Notes: generated from the sequence alone by a model not told the origin. 64,000 bases of DNA from an uncultured Oscillospiraceae bacterium (GCA_934630495.1 CAKTVW010000005.1:1-64000); one strand, 5' to 3'; positions 8,243 to 17,151 are shown, counted from the stretch's first letter. Numbers and translations: made by a program.

Positions 8243-9014
8243 TATTCTGACGCTCTTTCCCGATACCGTCGGCGATATGATGAACGAATCCATTCTCGGC
8301 CGAGCGCAGGAGCGGGACATCATCCGCATCGAGGCGCATCAGATTCGCGACTACACGGCCAATCGGCAGAATCAGGTGGACGATTACCCCTACGGCGGCG
8401 GGCACGGAGCGATCATGCAGGCCGACCCGCTCTACCGCTGCTGGTGCCACGTCTGCGACGAGGCGGGCGGTCCCGTCCATACGATCTATCTCACGCCCTG
8501 CGGGCACGTTTTCCGTCAGGAGGACGCCAAGCGCCTGTCCAAAATGGATAACCTCGTGCTCGTATGCGGGCATTACGAGGGCATCGACCAGCGCTTTATC
8601 GACGAATGCGTCGACGAGGAGATCTCGATCGGAGATTTTGTCCTGACGGGCGGTGAAATTCCCGCGATGGCCGTGGCGGATTCGGTATGCCGCCTTGTCC
8701 CCGGCGTGCTGTCCGATGCCGAATGCTTCGAGGACGAGAGCCATTGGAACGGTCTTTTGGAGTACCCGCAGTACAGCCGCCCGGCGGTGTGGCACGGCAG
8801 AGAGGTCCCGCCGATCCTGCTTTCCGGCGATCATGCCAAGGTAGACCGCTGGCGCAGGAAGCAGTCCATCCTCCGCACCTTCCACCGCCGCCCGGATATG
8901 TTCCGTGCGCTCACCATTCCGAACCGAACCAGGGCAGAGAAAAAATTCCTTGCGGAGCTGGAGGAGGAAGACGATGCATTCCGAGATCGAAACGCTGAAA
9001 AGCTGGATCCGTGA
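8232..9014 (+). CDS. trmD: tRNA (guanine-N1-)-methyltransferase
   Basis: Makes m1G37 in tRNAs reading CNN codons, preventing +1 frameshifting. 260 residues. SPOUT trefoil-knot motifs are clear: YGGGHGAIMQADPLY, LVCGHYEGID, and the knot loop SIGDFVLTGGEIPA. The active-site region around RFIDECVDEE is intact. Starts inside rimM. The end overlaps the sirtuin gene by 41 bases. Confidence 0.97.
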   Translation: MRIDILTLFPDTVGDMMNESILGRAQERDIIRIEAHQIRDYTANRQNQVDDYPYGGGHGAIMQADPLYRCWCHVCDEAGGPVHTIYLTPCGHVFRQEDAKRLSKMDNLVLVCGHYEGIDQRFIDECVDEEISIGDFVLTGGEIPAMAVADSVCRLVPGVLSDAECFEDESHWNGLLEYPQYSRPAVWHGREVPPILLSGDHAKVDRWRRKQSILRTFHRRPDMFRALTIPNRTRAEKKFLAELEEEDDAFRDRNAEKLDP

Positions 9015-9693
9015 GGCGCAAAGCGCCGTGTTTTTCGGCGGCGCGGGCGTCTCTACGGAAAGCGGCATCCCCGATTTTCGCAGTGTCGACGGTCTTTACA
9101 GTCAGAAGTTCGAGTACCCGCCGGAAACCATCATCAGCCATAGCTTTTATGAAAAGGACCCGTCCTATTTTTTCCGCTTCTACCGCGAAAAAATGCTGCC
9201 GCTCGGCTTTGAGCCGAACGTCACGCACCGCGTTCTGGCGCGTCTGGAGCAGGAGGGACACCTTTCTGCCGTGGTAACGCAGAATATCGACGGCCTGCAT
9301 CAGAAGGCCGGCAGCAAGCACGTTTACGAGCTGCACGGGAGCGTTCTGCGCAATTACTGCACCCGATGCGGCAAATTTTACAGCGCCGAATTTGTCCGCG
9401 ACGCAAAAGATGTTCCCCTGTGCGGCTGCGGCGGCATCGTCAAGCCTGACGTGGTATTATACGAAGAAGCGCTGGATGAAAACACCGTCGCGAAGGCCGT
9501 CTCCGCCATTCGGAAAGCCGATCTGCTGATCGTCGGCGGCACGAGCCTGACCGTCTATCCCGCCGCCGGGCTGCTGCGCTATTATCGCGGCGATCGGCTG
9601 GTGCTCATCAACCGCGACGCAACACCCTACGATGCCTATGCCGATCTGGTATTTCACGATTCGCTGGGCACGATCTTTTCGCAGCTTGTCTGA
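8974..9693 (+). CDS. cobB: NAD-dependent protein deacylase, sirtuin family
   Basis: Removes acyl groups from lysines using NAD. 239 residues from MHSEIETLKSW, chosen because GGAGGAAG lies directly upstream, although the frame is open further back. Visible motifs are the NAD loop GAGVSTESGIPDFRS (~22-36), TQNIDGLHQKAG (~98-109), the catalytic His in ELHGS (~117), one CxxC pair (CTRC), a CGCGG second half of the zinc site, and GTSLTVYPAAGL (~190). Class U/III-type bacterial sirtuin. The 41-base overlap with trmD implies coupled translation. Confidence 0.93.
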   Translation: MHSEIETLKSWIREAQSAVFFGGAGVSTESGIPDFRSVDGLYSQKFEYPPETIISHSFYEKDPSYFFRFYREKMLPLGFEPNVTHRVLARLEQEGHLSAVVTQNIDGLHQKAGSKHVYELHGSVLRNYCTRCGKFYSAEFVRDAKDVPLCGCGGIVKPDVVLYEEALDENTVAKAVSAIRKADLLIVGGTSLTVYPAAGLLRYYRGDRLVLINRDATPYDAYADLVFHDSLGTIFSQLV

Positions 9694-9708
9694 CCGGAGG
9701 AATACGCC

Positions 9709-10386
9709 ATGGAACACGCCATGAAGGTCATTGCGACGATCCGCAGCGATTTCCCGGCCAAATTCGGCATCCCGCGTCAGAGCGGCCTTGTCGAAGAGCT
9801 GCGCTCTACCGTCGTTTTTACGCCGGAATACCGAAATGCCGACGCTCTGCGCGGCTTGGAGGGCTTTTCCCATCTTTGGCTGATCTGGGAATTTTCCGAG
9901 GCCGTGCGGACGACATGGTCGCCTACCGTTCGCCCGCCGCGGCTCGGCGGCAATGCGCGGCTCGGCGTCTTTGCCACCCGCTCTCCGTTTCGGCCGAATC
10001 CGATCGGTCTTTCCTGCGTCAGGCTGCTGGAGCTTCGCCGCGACGCATCGCTTGGGACGGTTCTGGAGGTCGCCGGAGCCGATTTGATGGACGGAACGCC
10101 GATCTATGACATCAAGCCCTACCTCCCCTACGCCGACGCGCATCCCGAAGCGATCGGCGGCTTTACGGAGCACGCGGACGCCTTTCTGCTGGATGTCGAC
10201 TTCCCACAGTCCCTGCTGCAAACGGTCCCGCCGGAAAAGCGCGAAGCGCTGCTCGCCGTTCTTGCGCACGACCCGCGCCCGTCCTACCAAACCGATCCCG
10301 ATCGTATCTACGGCATGGAATTTGCCGGACTGAACGTGCGTTTTACCGTTCATGAGCGGACGCTCACCGTCTGCGCCGTCGAATAA
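9709..10386 (+). CDS. trmO: tRNA (t6A37-N6)-methyltransferase TrmO
   Basis: SAM-dependent methylation of threonylcarbamoyl-A37 in tRNA(Thr), formerly YaeB/TsaA-like. 225 residues. Family signature seen: FSHLWLIWEF (~51-60), the Arg-rich GVFATRSPFRPNPIGLS (~85-101) and DLMDGTPIYDIKPYLPYAD (~124-143). GGAGG precedes the chosen ATG by 8 bases; an ATG 12 bases in is possible. Last gene of the + group. Together with trmD it adds a second position-37 tRNA modification gene to the cluster. Confidence 0.93.
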   Translation: MEHAMKVIATIRSDFPAKFGIPRQSGLVEELRSTVVFTPEYRNADALRGLEGFSHLWLIWEFSEAVRTTWSPTVRPPRLGGNARLGVFATRSPFRPNPIGLSCVRLLELRRDASLGTVLEVAGADLMDGTPIYDIKPYLPYADAHPEAIGGFTEHADAFLLDVDFPQSLLQTVPPEKREALLAVLAHDPRPSYQTDPDRIYGMEFAGLNVRFTVHERTLTVCAVE

Positions 10387-10490
10387 CGAAAAGCAAGCCT
10401 TTTAAAATCTACTCCGCTTTTAAGATAAGGTTTGTCAAGAGGCGTTTCTGCGAAAAACTACAGATCCTTTAATATACCAATATGTCATTT

Positions 10491-10801
10491 AGAGCGGTTC
10501 TCAGTTTTGAGAACCGCTCTCAGACTGTCAAAAAAGTCCGTAATCGTCAAAATCGGTTAACTATTTATAGATTTTCAGTCTCTAAATTTTATTTCAAAAA
10601 ACAGAGTATTTCGAATTACTAATGCAAAAAAGCGCTTGCTTTTCAAGGATTTTGACTTACTGCGCAACTCACGCCCTACCGTACCCACGTACGCCGACGG
10701 GCGTGAGTTGCTTGTCTTCCGAACTTTTTAACAGTCTCCCAGCGTGCCGAAAAGGATTTTTCGACACGCTGAGAGCGGTTCTCAGTTTTGAGAACCGCTC
10801 T
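10491..10801. repeat. Repeat element flanked on both sides by an identical 30-bp hairpin
   Basis: A hairpin with arms AGAGCGGTTCTCA and TGAGAACCGCTCT (loop GTTT) occurs at 10491-10520 and, identical over all 30 bases, at 10772-10801. The 251 bases between them form the element. Its left end is CAGACTGTCAAAAAAGTCCG. Its right end is the common 32-bp hairpin ending CGACACGCTG. Inside there is a 13-bp stem GCAACTCACGCCC/GGGCGTGAGTTGC. There is no coding capacity. It sits between the convergent genes trmO and an ABC exporter. The preceding 104 bases (10387-10490) hold nothing recognisable. Confidence 0.9.
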
Positions 10802-10810
10802 AAATTTGCT

Positions 10811-12673
10811 TTACTCCGTATAATACTGCGCCTGTGCGTTCCAGAGTTCATGGTATTTACCGCCCGTATCGGCGAGTAACTCGGCGTGGCTGCCCTGTTG
10901 GATAACTGCGCCGTCATGGAACACGGCGATCTCATCGCAGAATTTGCAGGAGGACAAACGGTGAGAGATATAAATTGCCGTTTTATCGCCTGCGATCCCA
11001 TCGAACTTGGCATAGATCTCCGCTTCGGCAATCGGGTCGAGCGCAGCAGTCGGCTCATCCAGAATAATAAACGGCGCATCCTTGTAGAGCGCGCGGGCAA
11101 TGGCGATCTTTTGAGCCTCGCCGCCGGAAACGTCTACGCCATCGTCGGATAGATTTTTGTAAATCATTGTGTCCAGCCCTTTTTTCATCGCAGCAAGCCG
11201 TTCGCCGAAGCCGGCATCGATCAACGCTTTTTTCGCCCGTTCGCGGTCATAGGCCATGCTACCCGCCACATTATTGCCCAAAGGCTGGCAGATCAGCTGA
11301 AAATCCTGAAACACAACGGAAAAGATGCTCATGTAATCATCATAGCGGTACTTGCGGATATCAATGCCGTTGAGCAGAATCTGTCCTTCCTGCGGATCGT
11401 ATAGACGGCACAGCAGTTTAATAAAGGTCGTTTTGCCGCTGCCGTTTTCGCCCACAATGGCAAGCCGTTTTCCAACCTTGAACTTCATATTCACATGGCG
11501 CAGCGCCCAAATGCCGGAGCCGGGATATTTGAAGGAGACATCTCTGAACTCTATTTCGTAGCACCGATCAGACCGTTTCTCGGTAGTTAAGCTGCCCTGA
11601 TACATGGTATTGGGAATGTCCAGAAATTCAAAAGTCTTTTCCAGATAAGGTGTGTTGGTTTTCAGGGTACCGATCATATCGGTGAGCGCAAACACATTGG
11701 TGACCATTGCCGTGGCTGCTCCAATATATCGGGTACAGTCGCCCACATCGAATGCACTGCCCAGCGCTTTTAAGCAGGTAAACAGATAGATTATGCCTGT
11801 GGTAAGTGCTGTGATACATGCTCCCAAGCTGGCATAGATGCCCATTTTTCCTCTTGCTGCTTTTCCGAAAACACCATGGACCCCGAAAACGGAATTGCCG
11901 TTCCAGTAGGCTCGAACCAGCCGCTGCTGGTCATTCATCCGAATGTCGATACTGCGTCCTTTCGCCTGACCAATGAATCCGAAATGGCTGAACAGCCGGT
12001 TTCCAAATGTCGCTTCCTCCGCAAAATTGCTCCAGGACTGCATTGCTTTGGCGCTGAGCCGACCGGCAAGGACGCTGACGGTCAGGATTCCTGCCGCCAA
12101 AACAAGAATAAAGATCGGGTTATTCAACACAGTCAGCCACCCGGCGCCCTCCGGCACAGAGGTGGTAAACAGGCTGACAGTCAGGGCGGCACCGCTGAGC
12201 AGGCCGATCATGCCGGTCACTGCACCGGCATATAGCTCGTGGACTCGCATCAGTCCCCAACCGGACCATTGCTCATTCTGCTTGATCTGTTCCCGAAGAT
12301 CATGATTTTCCTGCTTGTCCAGCTCCGAATAATCAAGCTGGAACATTTTGTGGATAAACAGTATTTCTTTACGCCCGTAGAGGTCATTGAGCAGTGTATT
12401 ATAGCGCCTATAAAGGACTGCTTTTACGATCGCTGCAAATCCGACACACAGCACCCCCGCCAATACCCAAATCCAAAGATGCTCCGCGCGGCGAAGCGTC
12501 GCCAATTCCGTCAGGATCTTTGCCGAGAAGAAAACGGTCAAATAAGGTGTAATCGCATGAAAAACACAGTACAAGGTCAAAACCGGGAAAAAGCTCGGCG
12601 TTACTTTATGGAGTTCCTTGATCGCACGCAGGTGTATTGCCGCGGCATGGCGCATATCTACTTTTTCATTCAT
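10811..12673 (-). CDS. ABC exporter half, permease fused to ATPase (second of pair)
   Basis: 620 residues. Membrane domain with spans around 30-55, 60-85, 150-170, 175-205, 265-300 and 310-330, then an ABC ATPase: Walker A GENGSGKTTFIK (~413), signature VSGGEAQKIAIARAL, Walker B FIILDEPTAALDP, and the switch His in SHRLSSC. Probably a heterodimer with the gene upstream, three bases away. AAAGGAG sits before the ATG, inside the end of that gene. The substrate is unknown; the response regulator/kinase pair upstream suggests a peptide or antimicrobial substrate (inference). The stop lies 9 bases from the repeat's hairpin. Confidence 0.88.
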   Translation of the reverse strand: MNEKVDMRHAAAIHLRAIKELHKVTPSFFPVLTLYCVFHAITPYLTVFFSAKILTELATLRRAEHLWIWVLAGVLCVGFAAIVKAVLYRRYNTLLNDLYGRKEILFIHKMFQLDYSELDKQENHDLREQIKQNEQWSGWGLMRVHELYAGAVTGMIGLLSGAALTVSLFTTSVPEGAGWLTVLNNPIFILVLAAGILTVSVLAGRLSAKAMQSWSNFAEEATFGNRLFSHFGFIGQAKGRSIDIRMNDQQRLVRAYWNGNSVFGVHGVFGKAARGKMGIYASLGACITALTTGIIYLFTCLKALGSAFDVGDCTRYIGAATAMVTNVFALTDMIGTLKTNTPYLEKTFEFLDIPNTMYQGSLTTEKRSDRCYEIEFRDVSFKYPGSGIWALRHVNMKFKVGKRLAIVGENGSGKTTFIKLLCRLYDPQEGQILLNGIDIRKYRYDDYMSIFSVVFQDFQLICQPLGNNVAGSMAYDRERAKKALIDAGFGERLAAMKKGLDTMIYKNLSDDGVDVSGGEAQKIAIARALYKDAPFIILDEPTAALDPIAEAEIYAKFDGIAGDKTAIYISHRLSSCKFCDEIAVFHDGAVIQQGSHAELLADTGGKYHELWNAQAQYYTE

Positions 12674-12675
12674 AT

Positions 12676-14484
12676 TCAGAACTCCTTTCCCTCTTGATAG
12701 TAGCGGCTCTGGACCTCAAAGAGTTTTGCATACTCCCCGCCCAATGCCAGCAGGCTTTCATGGGTCCCTTGCTCTTTGATGCCGCCGTCTGCAATGAAAA
12801 TTATGCGGTCACAGAAACGGGTGGAAGCTAAGCGGTGGGAAATAAACAGGGAGGTTTTCCCTGCGGTCATGGAGCTGTATTTCATATAAATGTCGTTTTC
12901 CGCAATGGGGTCAAGGGCTGCCGTTGGCTCGTCCAGCAGCAGGATGAGGCCGTCCTTATACAGTGCTCGCGCCAGCATCAGCCGCTGCATTTGGCCGCCT
13001 GAGAATAGAAGCCCGTCCAGATAAACCTCTCGCCCTACATGAGTCTGTAGACCATTGGGCAGCTTCTCGATCATGGAGGTCAATCCTGCTTTCTCCACGC
13101 AGTCGGCAATTCTGTTGTAGTCGATCCCCTCCGTAGTCTGGGCAATTTGCTCTGCGATGGTCACATCCAGCACGGAGAACTCCTGAAATACGGCGCTGAA
13201 CAGTTCGTAATACTTCTTGCGGTCAAAATACCGAACGTCCTTTCCGTTCAGCATTATCTCGCCCTGCGTGGGGTCTAACAGGCCGCACATGAGTTTCACC
13301 AAGGTGGTCTTACCGGCTCCATTTAAGCCTACGACGGCAAGTTTTTCTCCCGGTCGAACGGTCAGACTCAGATCGTGAATGGTGTCCGCATCCGCACCCG
13401 GATAGCGAAAAGTAACATTTTCCAGCTTCAGCTCATAACCCGCTGCTTTGGGAATGTCCTCTCCGTCCTCAAACTTAAATGGCTCCGGATAATCCAAAAA
13501 CTCACGAACGAGGGAGATGTCAAGACTTTCTTTATGCAGCGTACTCATCTCTCTCAGAATGCCCATGACCCACTCGGTGAACGTGGTAACCGCTGTGATG
13601 TACAGCAAGAACTCAGAGACGCTCAGGCCATTGTTCAGCGCCATGCGGATAAGATACACATAGGCGATGCCATTGCGGGCCATTGTCAGCACCGCTTCCG
13701 TAATATCCGCCAATACCTCTACCCGTTCACACCGCAGGCTGAAATCCAGATAAAGATCATGGATTCGTTCCAGCAATTCATTCAGCCAGTTTTGAAGGCC
13801 AAAAATGCGGATGTCTTTGGCAAGCTCCACGGATTCCGCTTTGGCACGGATGTAGTGCTTCTTCTGAAAATAGGTTTCTTCTTCCTCCCGATGCTTATAA
13901 CGCCAGTTGTTTGTATATCTGGAAACAAGGAAACCGATCACACAGGTCGCAATGACCACCAGCAGAAGCACCGTGTCGATCCGGGACAGGATCGTCAGGT
14001 ACACCAGCAAGCCGCCCACATTCTTGAGAAACATCGTCAGTGTCTCCCAAATGTGTTCCGTTGCCTGATCGTTTCCGGAGCAGGAGAAATACGCTTTTTC
14101 ACGGAGCTTTACAAAATCTTCGTTCAGAGTATTGGGATAAGAGGTGCTGTTGCACTTGCTCGTGATCTTTCCGGTAATTGCAGAACGAACGTCCACTCGG
14201 GGGAACAGGGTATTCTGCTTGACGTACTCCTTCAATCCTTGAACAAGGAATAGTGCGGCAGTAAATATACCGATGGTCGCCAGCAGTTCCCCCACAGATA
14301 CCCGCTGCTCCACTTTTGCAAGCACCTCCGGTGCAATATATAGCTGGACCAGATTCAGCAGGACCTCCAGTACGGCGGTCAACAGGCAGAACAGCAGAAC
14401 TCGTTTGCCATTCTTCCATGCTATTTTTACCATCCATCCGACATTTTGAAGGGTGCTATATTTTGGCTTTTCTTTGCTATTCAT
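12676..14484 (-). CDS. ABC exporter half, permease fused to ATPase (first of pair)
   Basis: 602 residues. N-terminal membrane domain (~25-320) with six expected spans, then an ATPase with Walker A GLNGAGKTTLVK (~394), signature LFSGGQMQRLMLARAL, Walker B LILLLDEPTAALDP and SHRLAST. The signature differs from the canonical LSGGQ start (FSGGQM), so the two composite ATP sites of the heterodimer may be unequal. The ATG follows GAGGTGAGG. A terminator-like hairpin lies between this gene and the kinase gene, so part of the transcription may stop before the exporter. Confidence 0.88.
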   Translation of the reverse strand: MNSKEKPKYSTLQNVGWMVKIAWKNGKRVLLFCLLTAVLEVLLNLVQLYIAPEVLAKVEQRVSVGELLATIGIFTAALFLVQGLKEYVKQNTLFPRVDVRSAITGKITSKCNSTSYPNTLNEDFVKLREKAYFSCSGNDQATEHIWETLTMFLKNVGGLLVYLTILSRIDTVLLLVVIATCVIGFLVSRYTNNWRYKHREEEETYFQKKHYIRAKAESVELAKDIRIFGLQNWLNELLERIHDLYLDFSLRCERVEVLADITEAVLTMARNGIAYVYLIRMALNNGLSVSEFLLYITAVTTFTEWVMGILREMSTLHKESLDISLVREFLDYPEPFKFEDGEDIPKAAGYELKLENVTFRYPGADADTIHDLSLTVRPGEKLAVVGLNGAGKTTLVKLMCGLLDPTQGEIMLNGKDVRYFDRKKYYELFSAVFQEFSVLDVTIAEQIAQTTEGIDYNRIADCVEKAGLTSMIEKLPNGLQTHVGREVYLDGLLFSGGQMQRLMLARALYKDGLILLLDEPTAALDPIAENDIYMKYSSMTAGKTSLFISHRLASTRFCDRIIFIADGGIKEQGTHESLLALGGEYAKLFEVQSRYYQEGKEF

Positions 14485-14524
14485 TTTACCTCACCTCGCG
14501 GCTTTACTCTATCACAAAAAACGC

Positions 14525-14542
14525 CCCCGGATCATTCCGGGG
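14525..14542 (-). terminator. Terminator between kinase and exporter genes
   Basis: The stem CCCCGG (14525-14530)/CCGGGG (14537-14542) is followed on the minus strand by GCGTTTTTTG. It lies 36 bases after the kinase stop codon and before the exporter start. It may attenuate rather than fully block read-through, since no clear promoter is seen before the exporter gene. Confidence 0.6.
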
Positions 14543-14577
14543 ACGAATTGTTGGCTCCGGGTGATGAATTGCAGCCT

Positions 14578-15240
14578 TCACACCTGCGGAAGCAGTATTT
14601 CGGTCGTGAACGCACCGTCTTCGCTGTTCCTGCTGATATAGCCGTCAAGTCGTTCCACGATCGCATCGATTCGCACCAGGCCAAAGCCATGGCCATCGCC
14701 TTTGGTGCTGCGGAACAGCTTGCCCTCCTTCTGCATTTTCTTTCCGGCCGTAAAATTGGTGAAAGAGATATAAAGCTGCGTGTTTTTCATATCCATATAC
14801 ACCCGAATGAGCCTTTGGTCCTCCGGCAGCTTCATACTCGCCTCAATGGCATTGTCAAAAAGATTGCCAATGATGCAGCATAGATCAATTTCCGAGGACT
14901 TTAGCTTGACGGGAATATGTGCATCCGCCACGACTTCGATTTCTTTTGCCTTAGCAAGCGAAATCTTGGAATTGAGGATCGCATCGGTCATCGGATTGCC
15001 GGTCTTAATAACCGTATCAACGGTCATAAGATCCTCGTCAAGCAGATCAAGGTAATTCTTAACGGCATCCCAATTCCCGCTGGCAGCGTATGCTTTCATC
15101 GTCTGAATATGGTTCCTGTAATCGTGCCGCCAGCCACGCATCTGACGGTACATGTTATCCACTTCCCGGTAATGCGTTTCGATCAGCTCCTGCTGATAGG
15201 AAGCGATCTGCTTTTCAAATTTCTTTGAAAACAAGCCCAT
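14578..15240 (-). CDS. Cytosolic GHKL-family sensor histidine kinase lacking a membrane sensor
   Basis: 220 residues. A coiled-coil start (~5-35) leads to the phospho-acceptor box WRHDYRNHI (~37-45) of the AgrC/LytS-like class, then a GHKL ATPase domain with the N-box CCIIGNLFDNAIEAS (~128-142) and the G-box DGHGFGLVRID (~185-195). AgrC-type kinases normally have an N-terminal domain of several membrane spans; none is present and no upstream in-frame extension exists. It must either sense internally or work with a separate receptor. Six bases after the response regulator gene. Confidence 0.82.
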   Translation of the reverse strand: MGLFSKKFEKQIASYQQELIETHYREVDNMYRQMRGWRHDYRNHIQTMKAYAASGNWDAVKNYLDLLDEDLMTVDTVIKTGNPMTDAILNSKISLAKAKEIEVVADAHIPVKLKSSEIDLCCIIGNLFDNAIEASMKLPEDQRLIRVYMDMKNTQLYISFTNFTAGKKMQKEGKLFRSTKGDGHGFGLVRIDAIVERLDGYISRNSEDGAFTTEILLPQV

Positions 15241-15245
15241 CTGCC

Positions 15246-15944
15246 TTACCTCATGTTGATAATTGCCCGGTTAACGCCGTCATATGCTCCTCGAGGGATA
15301 GAAATGGCGGTCCCATCGTCCAGCTTGATCTCTGTCTTGGTCACGCGGCTGATCTGCGTAAGATTGACGATCGTAGAACGTCCAACACGGTGGAACCGCT
15401 CGTCAAGCTGTTTTTCAAGCTCACCCAACGTCATTTTCACCGTAACATCGGTCGAAGCGTAAATCGTAACATAGTTGCCAAATACGGCTGCATATCGGAT
15501 CTGATACACGGGGATGCGCACCATTTCGCCGCCGATCTCAAAATTTATAACCTTTTCGTTCTTCGCGATCTTCTCTGCGGCGCGGTCAAGTATCGAGCAG
15601 AGCTTTTCTTCTTTTACAGGCTTCATCAAGTAGTGGAGTGCGGCAACCTCGTAGCCCTCCGAGATGTAATCTGAGTAGCCGGTGATGAAAACGATCTGTA
15701 CTGTATCATTGCTTTTGCGCAGCTGCTTCGCCATCGTGACGCCGTCCATCACTCCCATTTCAATATCCAGTAACAGAATATCGTAGTCGCTTTCTTCCGC
15801 ATAGCGGAACAGGAAGCTCTCGGCCGAAGCAAACGTGTCGATATGTACCACATGACCGGCAGAAGCAGCCCAGCGATTTACCATATCCGAAACATATTGT
15901 CTATCCGTAACAGAATCATCGCAAATTGCAATTTTGTACTTCAT
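15246..15944 (-). CDS. LytTR-family response regulator
   Basis: 232 residues from MKYKIAICDDSVTD; the frame extends further upstream without coding character. The receiver domain (1-120) has the acidic pair DD (9-10), the phosphorylated Asp in LLLDIEMG (~57), Thr/Ser in VFITGYSD and Lys in YLMKPVKEEK. The LytTR DNA-binding domain (~135-232) shows the VNLTQI and GRSTIV segments. Such regulators pair with GHKL kinases in peptide-sensing circuits. First gene of the regulator-kinase-exporter group. A TATAAT at 15985-15990 is a possible -10 box, but its -35 is poor. Confidence 0.9.
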   Translation of the reverse strand: MKYKIAICDDSVTDRQYVSDMVNRWAASAGHVVHIDTFASAESFLFRYAEESDYDILLLDIEMGVMDGVTMAKQLRKSNDTVQIVFITGYSDYISEGYEVAALHYLMKPVKEEKLCSILDRAAEKIAKNEKVINFEIGGEMVRIPVYQIRYAAVFGNYVTIYASTDVTVKMTLGELEKQLDERFHRVGRSTIVNLTQISRVTKTEIKLDDGTAISIPRGAYDGVNRAIINMR

Positions 15945-16015
15945 ATTTTCGCCCATCACCCATGTAAATAGAACAACCCGGAGGATTATACCACAAAAGC
16001 GAGGAATATTATCCT

Positions 16016-17041
16016 TTACCGGATAAACATCGCGTCGCCGAAGCTGAAGAAGCGGTAGCGCTCCTGCACGGCCACGCGGTAAGCATTCATGATATGCTCG
16101 TAGCCCGCAAAGGCCGACACCAGCATGATCAGTGTGCTCTCCGGAAGGTGGAAATTCGTGATAAGCGCATCCATTGCCTTGAAGCGGTAGCCGGGGTAGA
16201 TAAAGATATCCGTCCACGCCGAGCGCTCCGTAAAATGTCCGCTGTCGTCCGCAAGGGATTCCAGCGTGCGGCAGGAGGTCGTCCCGACGCAGACGATCCG
16301 TCCGCCCTCCTCCCGCGTTTTATTCAGAATATCCGCCGTTTCCTGCGAGATCATGCAAAATTCCGAATGCATGTGGTGCTCGGTGACCTCGTCGACCTGC
16401 ACCGGGCGGAAGGTCCCCAGTCCGACATGCAGCGTTACAAAGGCCAATCGGACGCCTTTTTCCGCGATGCGCTGCAAAAGCTCCTTCGTAAAATGCAGGC
16501 CGGCGGTCGGCGCGGCGGCAGAGCCGTTGACGCGGGAATAGACGGTCTGATAGCGCTCTCCGTCGGACAATTCTTCCTTGATGTAGGGCGGAAGCGGCAT
16601 TTTCCCGAGGCGCTCCAAAATTTCCAAAAAAATTCCCTCATAATGGAACTTGACCAATCGGTTCCCGCCCTCAAGGACGCTTTGGACCGTCGCCGTCAGC
16701 GCACCGTCTCCGAAGGACAACTCCGCGCCTTCGTGGAGCTTTCTGCCCGGCTTGACCAGACATTCCCAGACGCCGTCGCCCTTGTCCTTAAGGAGCAGCA
16801 CCTCGGCCGCTCCGCCCGTCGGGACGCGATGCCCGAGAAGGCGCGCGGGAAGAACGCGCGAATCGTTCATAACGAGGCAGTCGCCGGGGTTCAGATACGC
16901 AATGATATCGCTGAAATGCCGATGCTCCAGCGCACCGGTCGCTTTATCCAGCACGAGCAGGCGCGAGGCATCCCGCCGCTCAAGCGGGGTCTGCGCGATC
17001 AATTCCTGCGGGAGATCATAATAGAAATCACTCGTTTTCAA
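16016..17041 (-). CDS. queA: S-adenosylmethionine:tRNA ribosyltransferase-isomerase
   Basis: Adds the epoxycyclopentane-diol group in queuosine biosynthesis. 341 residues starting at a TTG codon (LKTSDFYYDLPQELIAQTP). The frame is open 66 bases further up, but that stretch contains the promoter, so the TTG behind AGAAAAGG is preferred and gives the usual QueA length. Motifs: PLERRDASRLLVLD, NDSRVLPARLLGHR, AAPTAGLHFT (~185), HVGLGTFRPV and TNFHLPESTLIMLVSAFAG. Confidence 0.93.
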   Translation of the reverse strand: MKTSDFYYDLPQELIAQTPLERRDASRLLVLDKATGALEHRHFSDIIAYLNPGDCLVMNDSRVLPARLLGHRVPTGGAAEVLLLKDKGDGVWECLVKPGRKLHEGAELSFGDGALTATVQSVLEGGNRLVKFHYEGIFLEILERLGKMPLPPYIKEELSDGERYQTVYSRVNGSAAAPTAGLHFTKELLQRIAEKGVRLAFVTLHVGLGTFRPVQVDEVTEHHMHSEFCMISQETADILNKTREEGGRIVCVGTTSCRTLESLADDSGHFTERSAWTDIFIYPGYRFKAMDALITNFHLPESTLIMLVSAFAGYEHIMNAYRVAVQERYRFFSFGDAMFIR

Positions 17042-17074
17042 GCCTTTTCTTCTCTTTTCTTCAATATTTTTTTC

Positions 17075-17103
17075 ATTATACTCCATCCCGGCGGCGTTTG
17101 CAA
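17075..17103 (-). promoter_or_regulatory. queA promoter in the queA/dapA divergent region
   Basis: TTGCAA (17098-17103) and TATAAT (17075-17080) on the minus strand with a 17-base spacer. TTGCAA is its own reverse complement, so the same hexamer could be the -35 of a weak divergent dapA promoter, for which no good -10 is visible. Confidence 0.75.
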
Positions 17104-17151
17104 GCACCGTGTTCGCGCGGACGGCATAGGATGGCGCGGAGGTGTTTTATT

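Noticed and set aside
10491..10801. CRISPR array or group II intron
   Set aside because: Repeats are too few and too long for CRISPR, spacers are absent, and there is no reverse transcriptase or intron domain V-like end. Class C introns insert after terminators but do not duplicate the hairpin.
10622..10879. Open frames inside the repeat element (also at 22168-22356 and 28551-28805)
   Set aside because: Similar peptides arise because the DNA repeat is similar. The frames lack ribosome sites and depend on hairpin sequence, so I treat the element as non-coding.
15246..16217. 324-codon version of the LytTR regulator
   Set aside because: The 91 upstream codons are a shadow of queA's 3' part. 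The receiver domain begins at the internal ATG at 15944.
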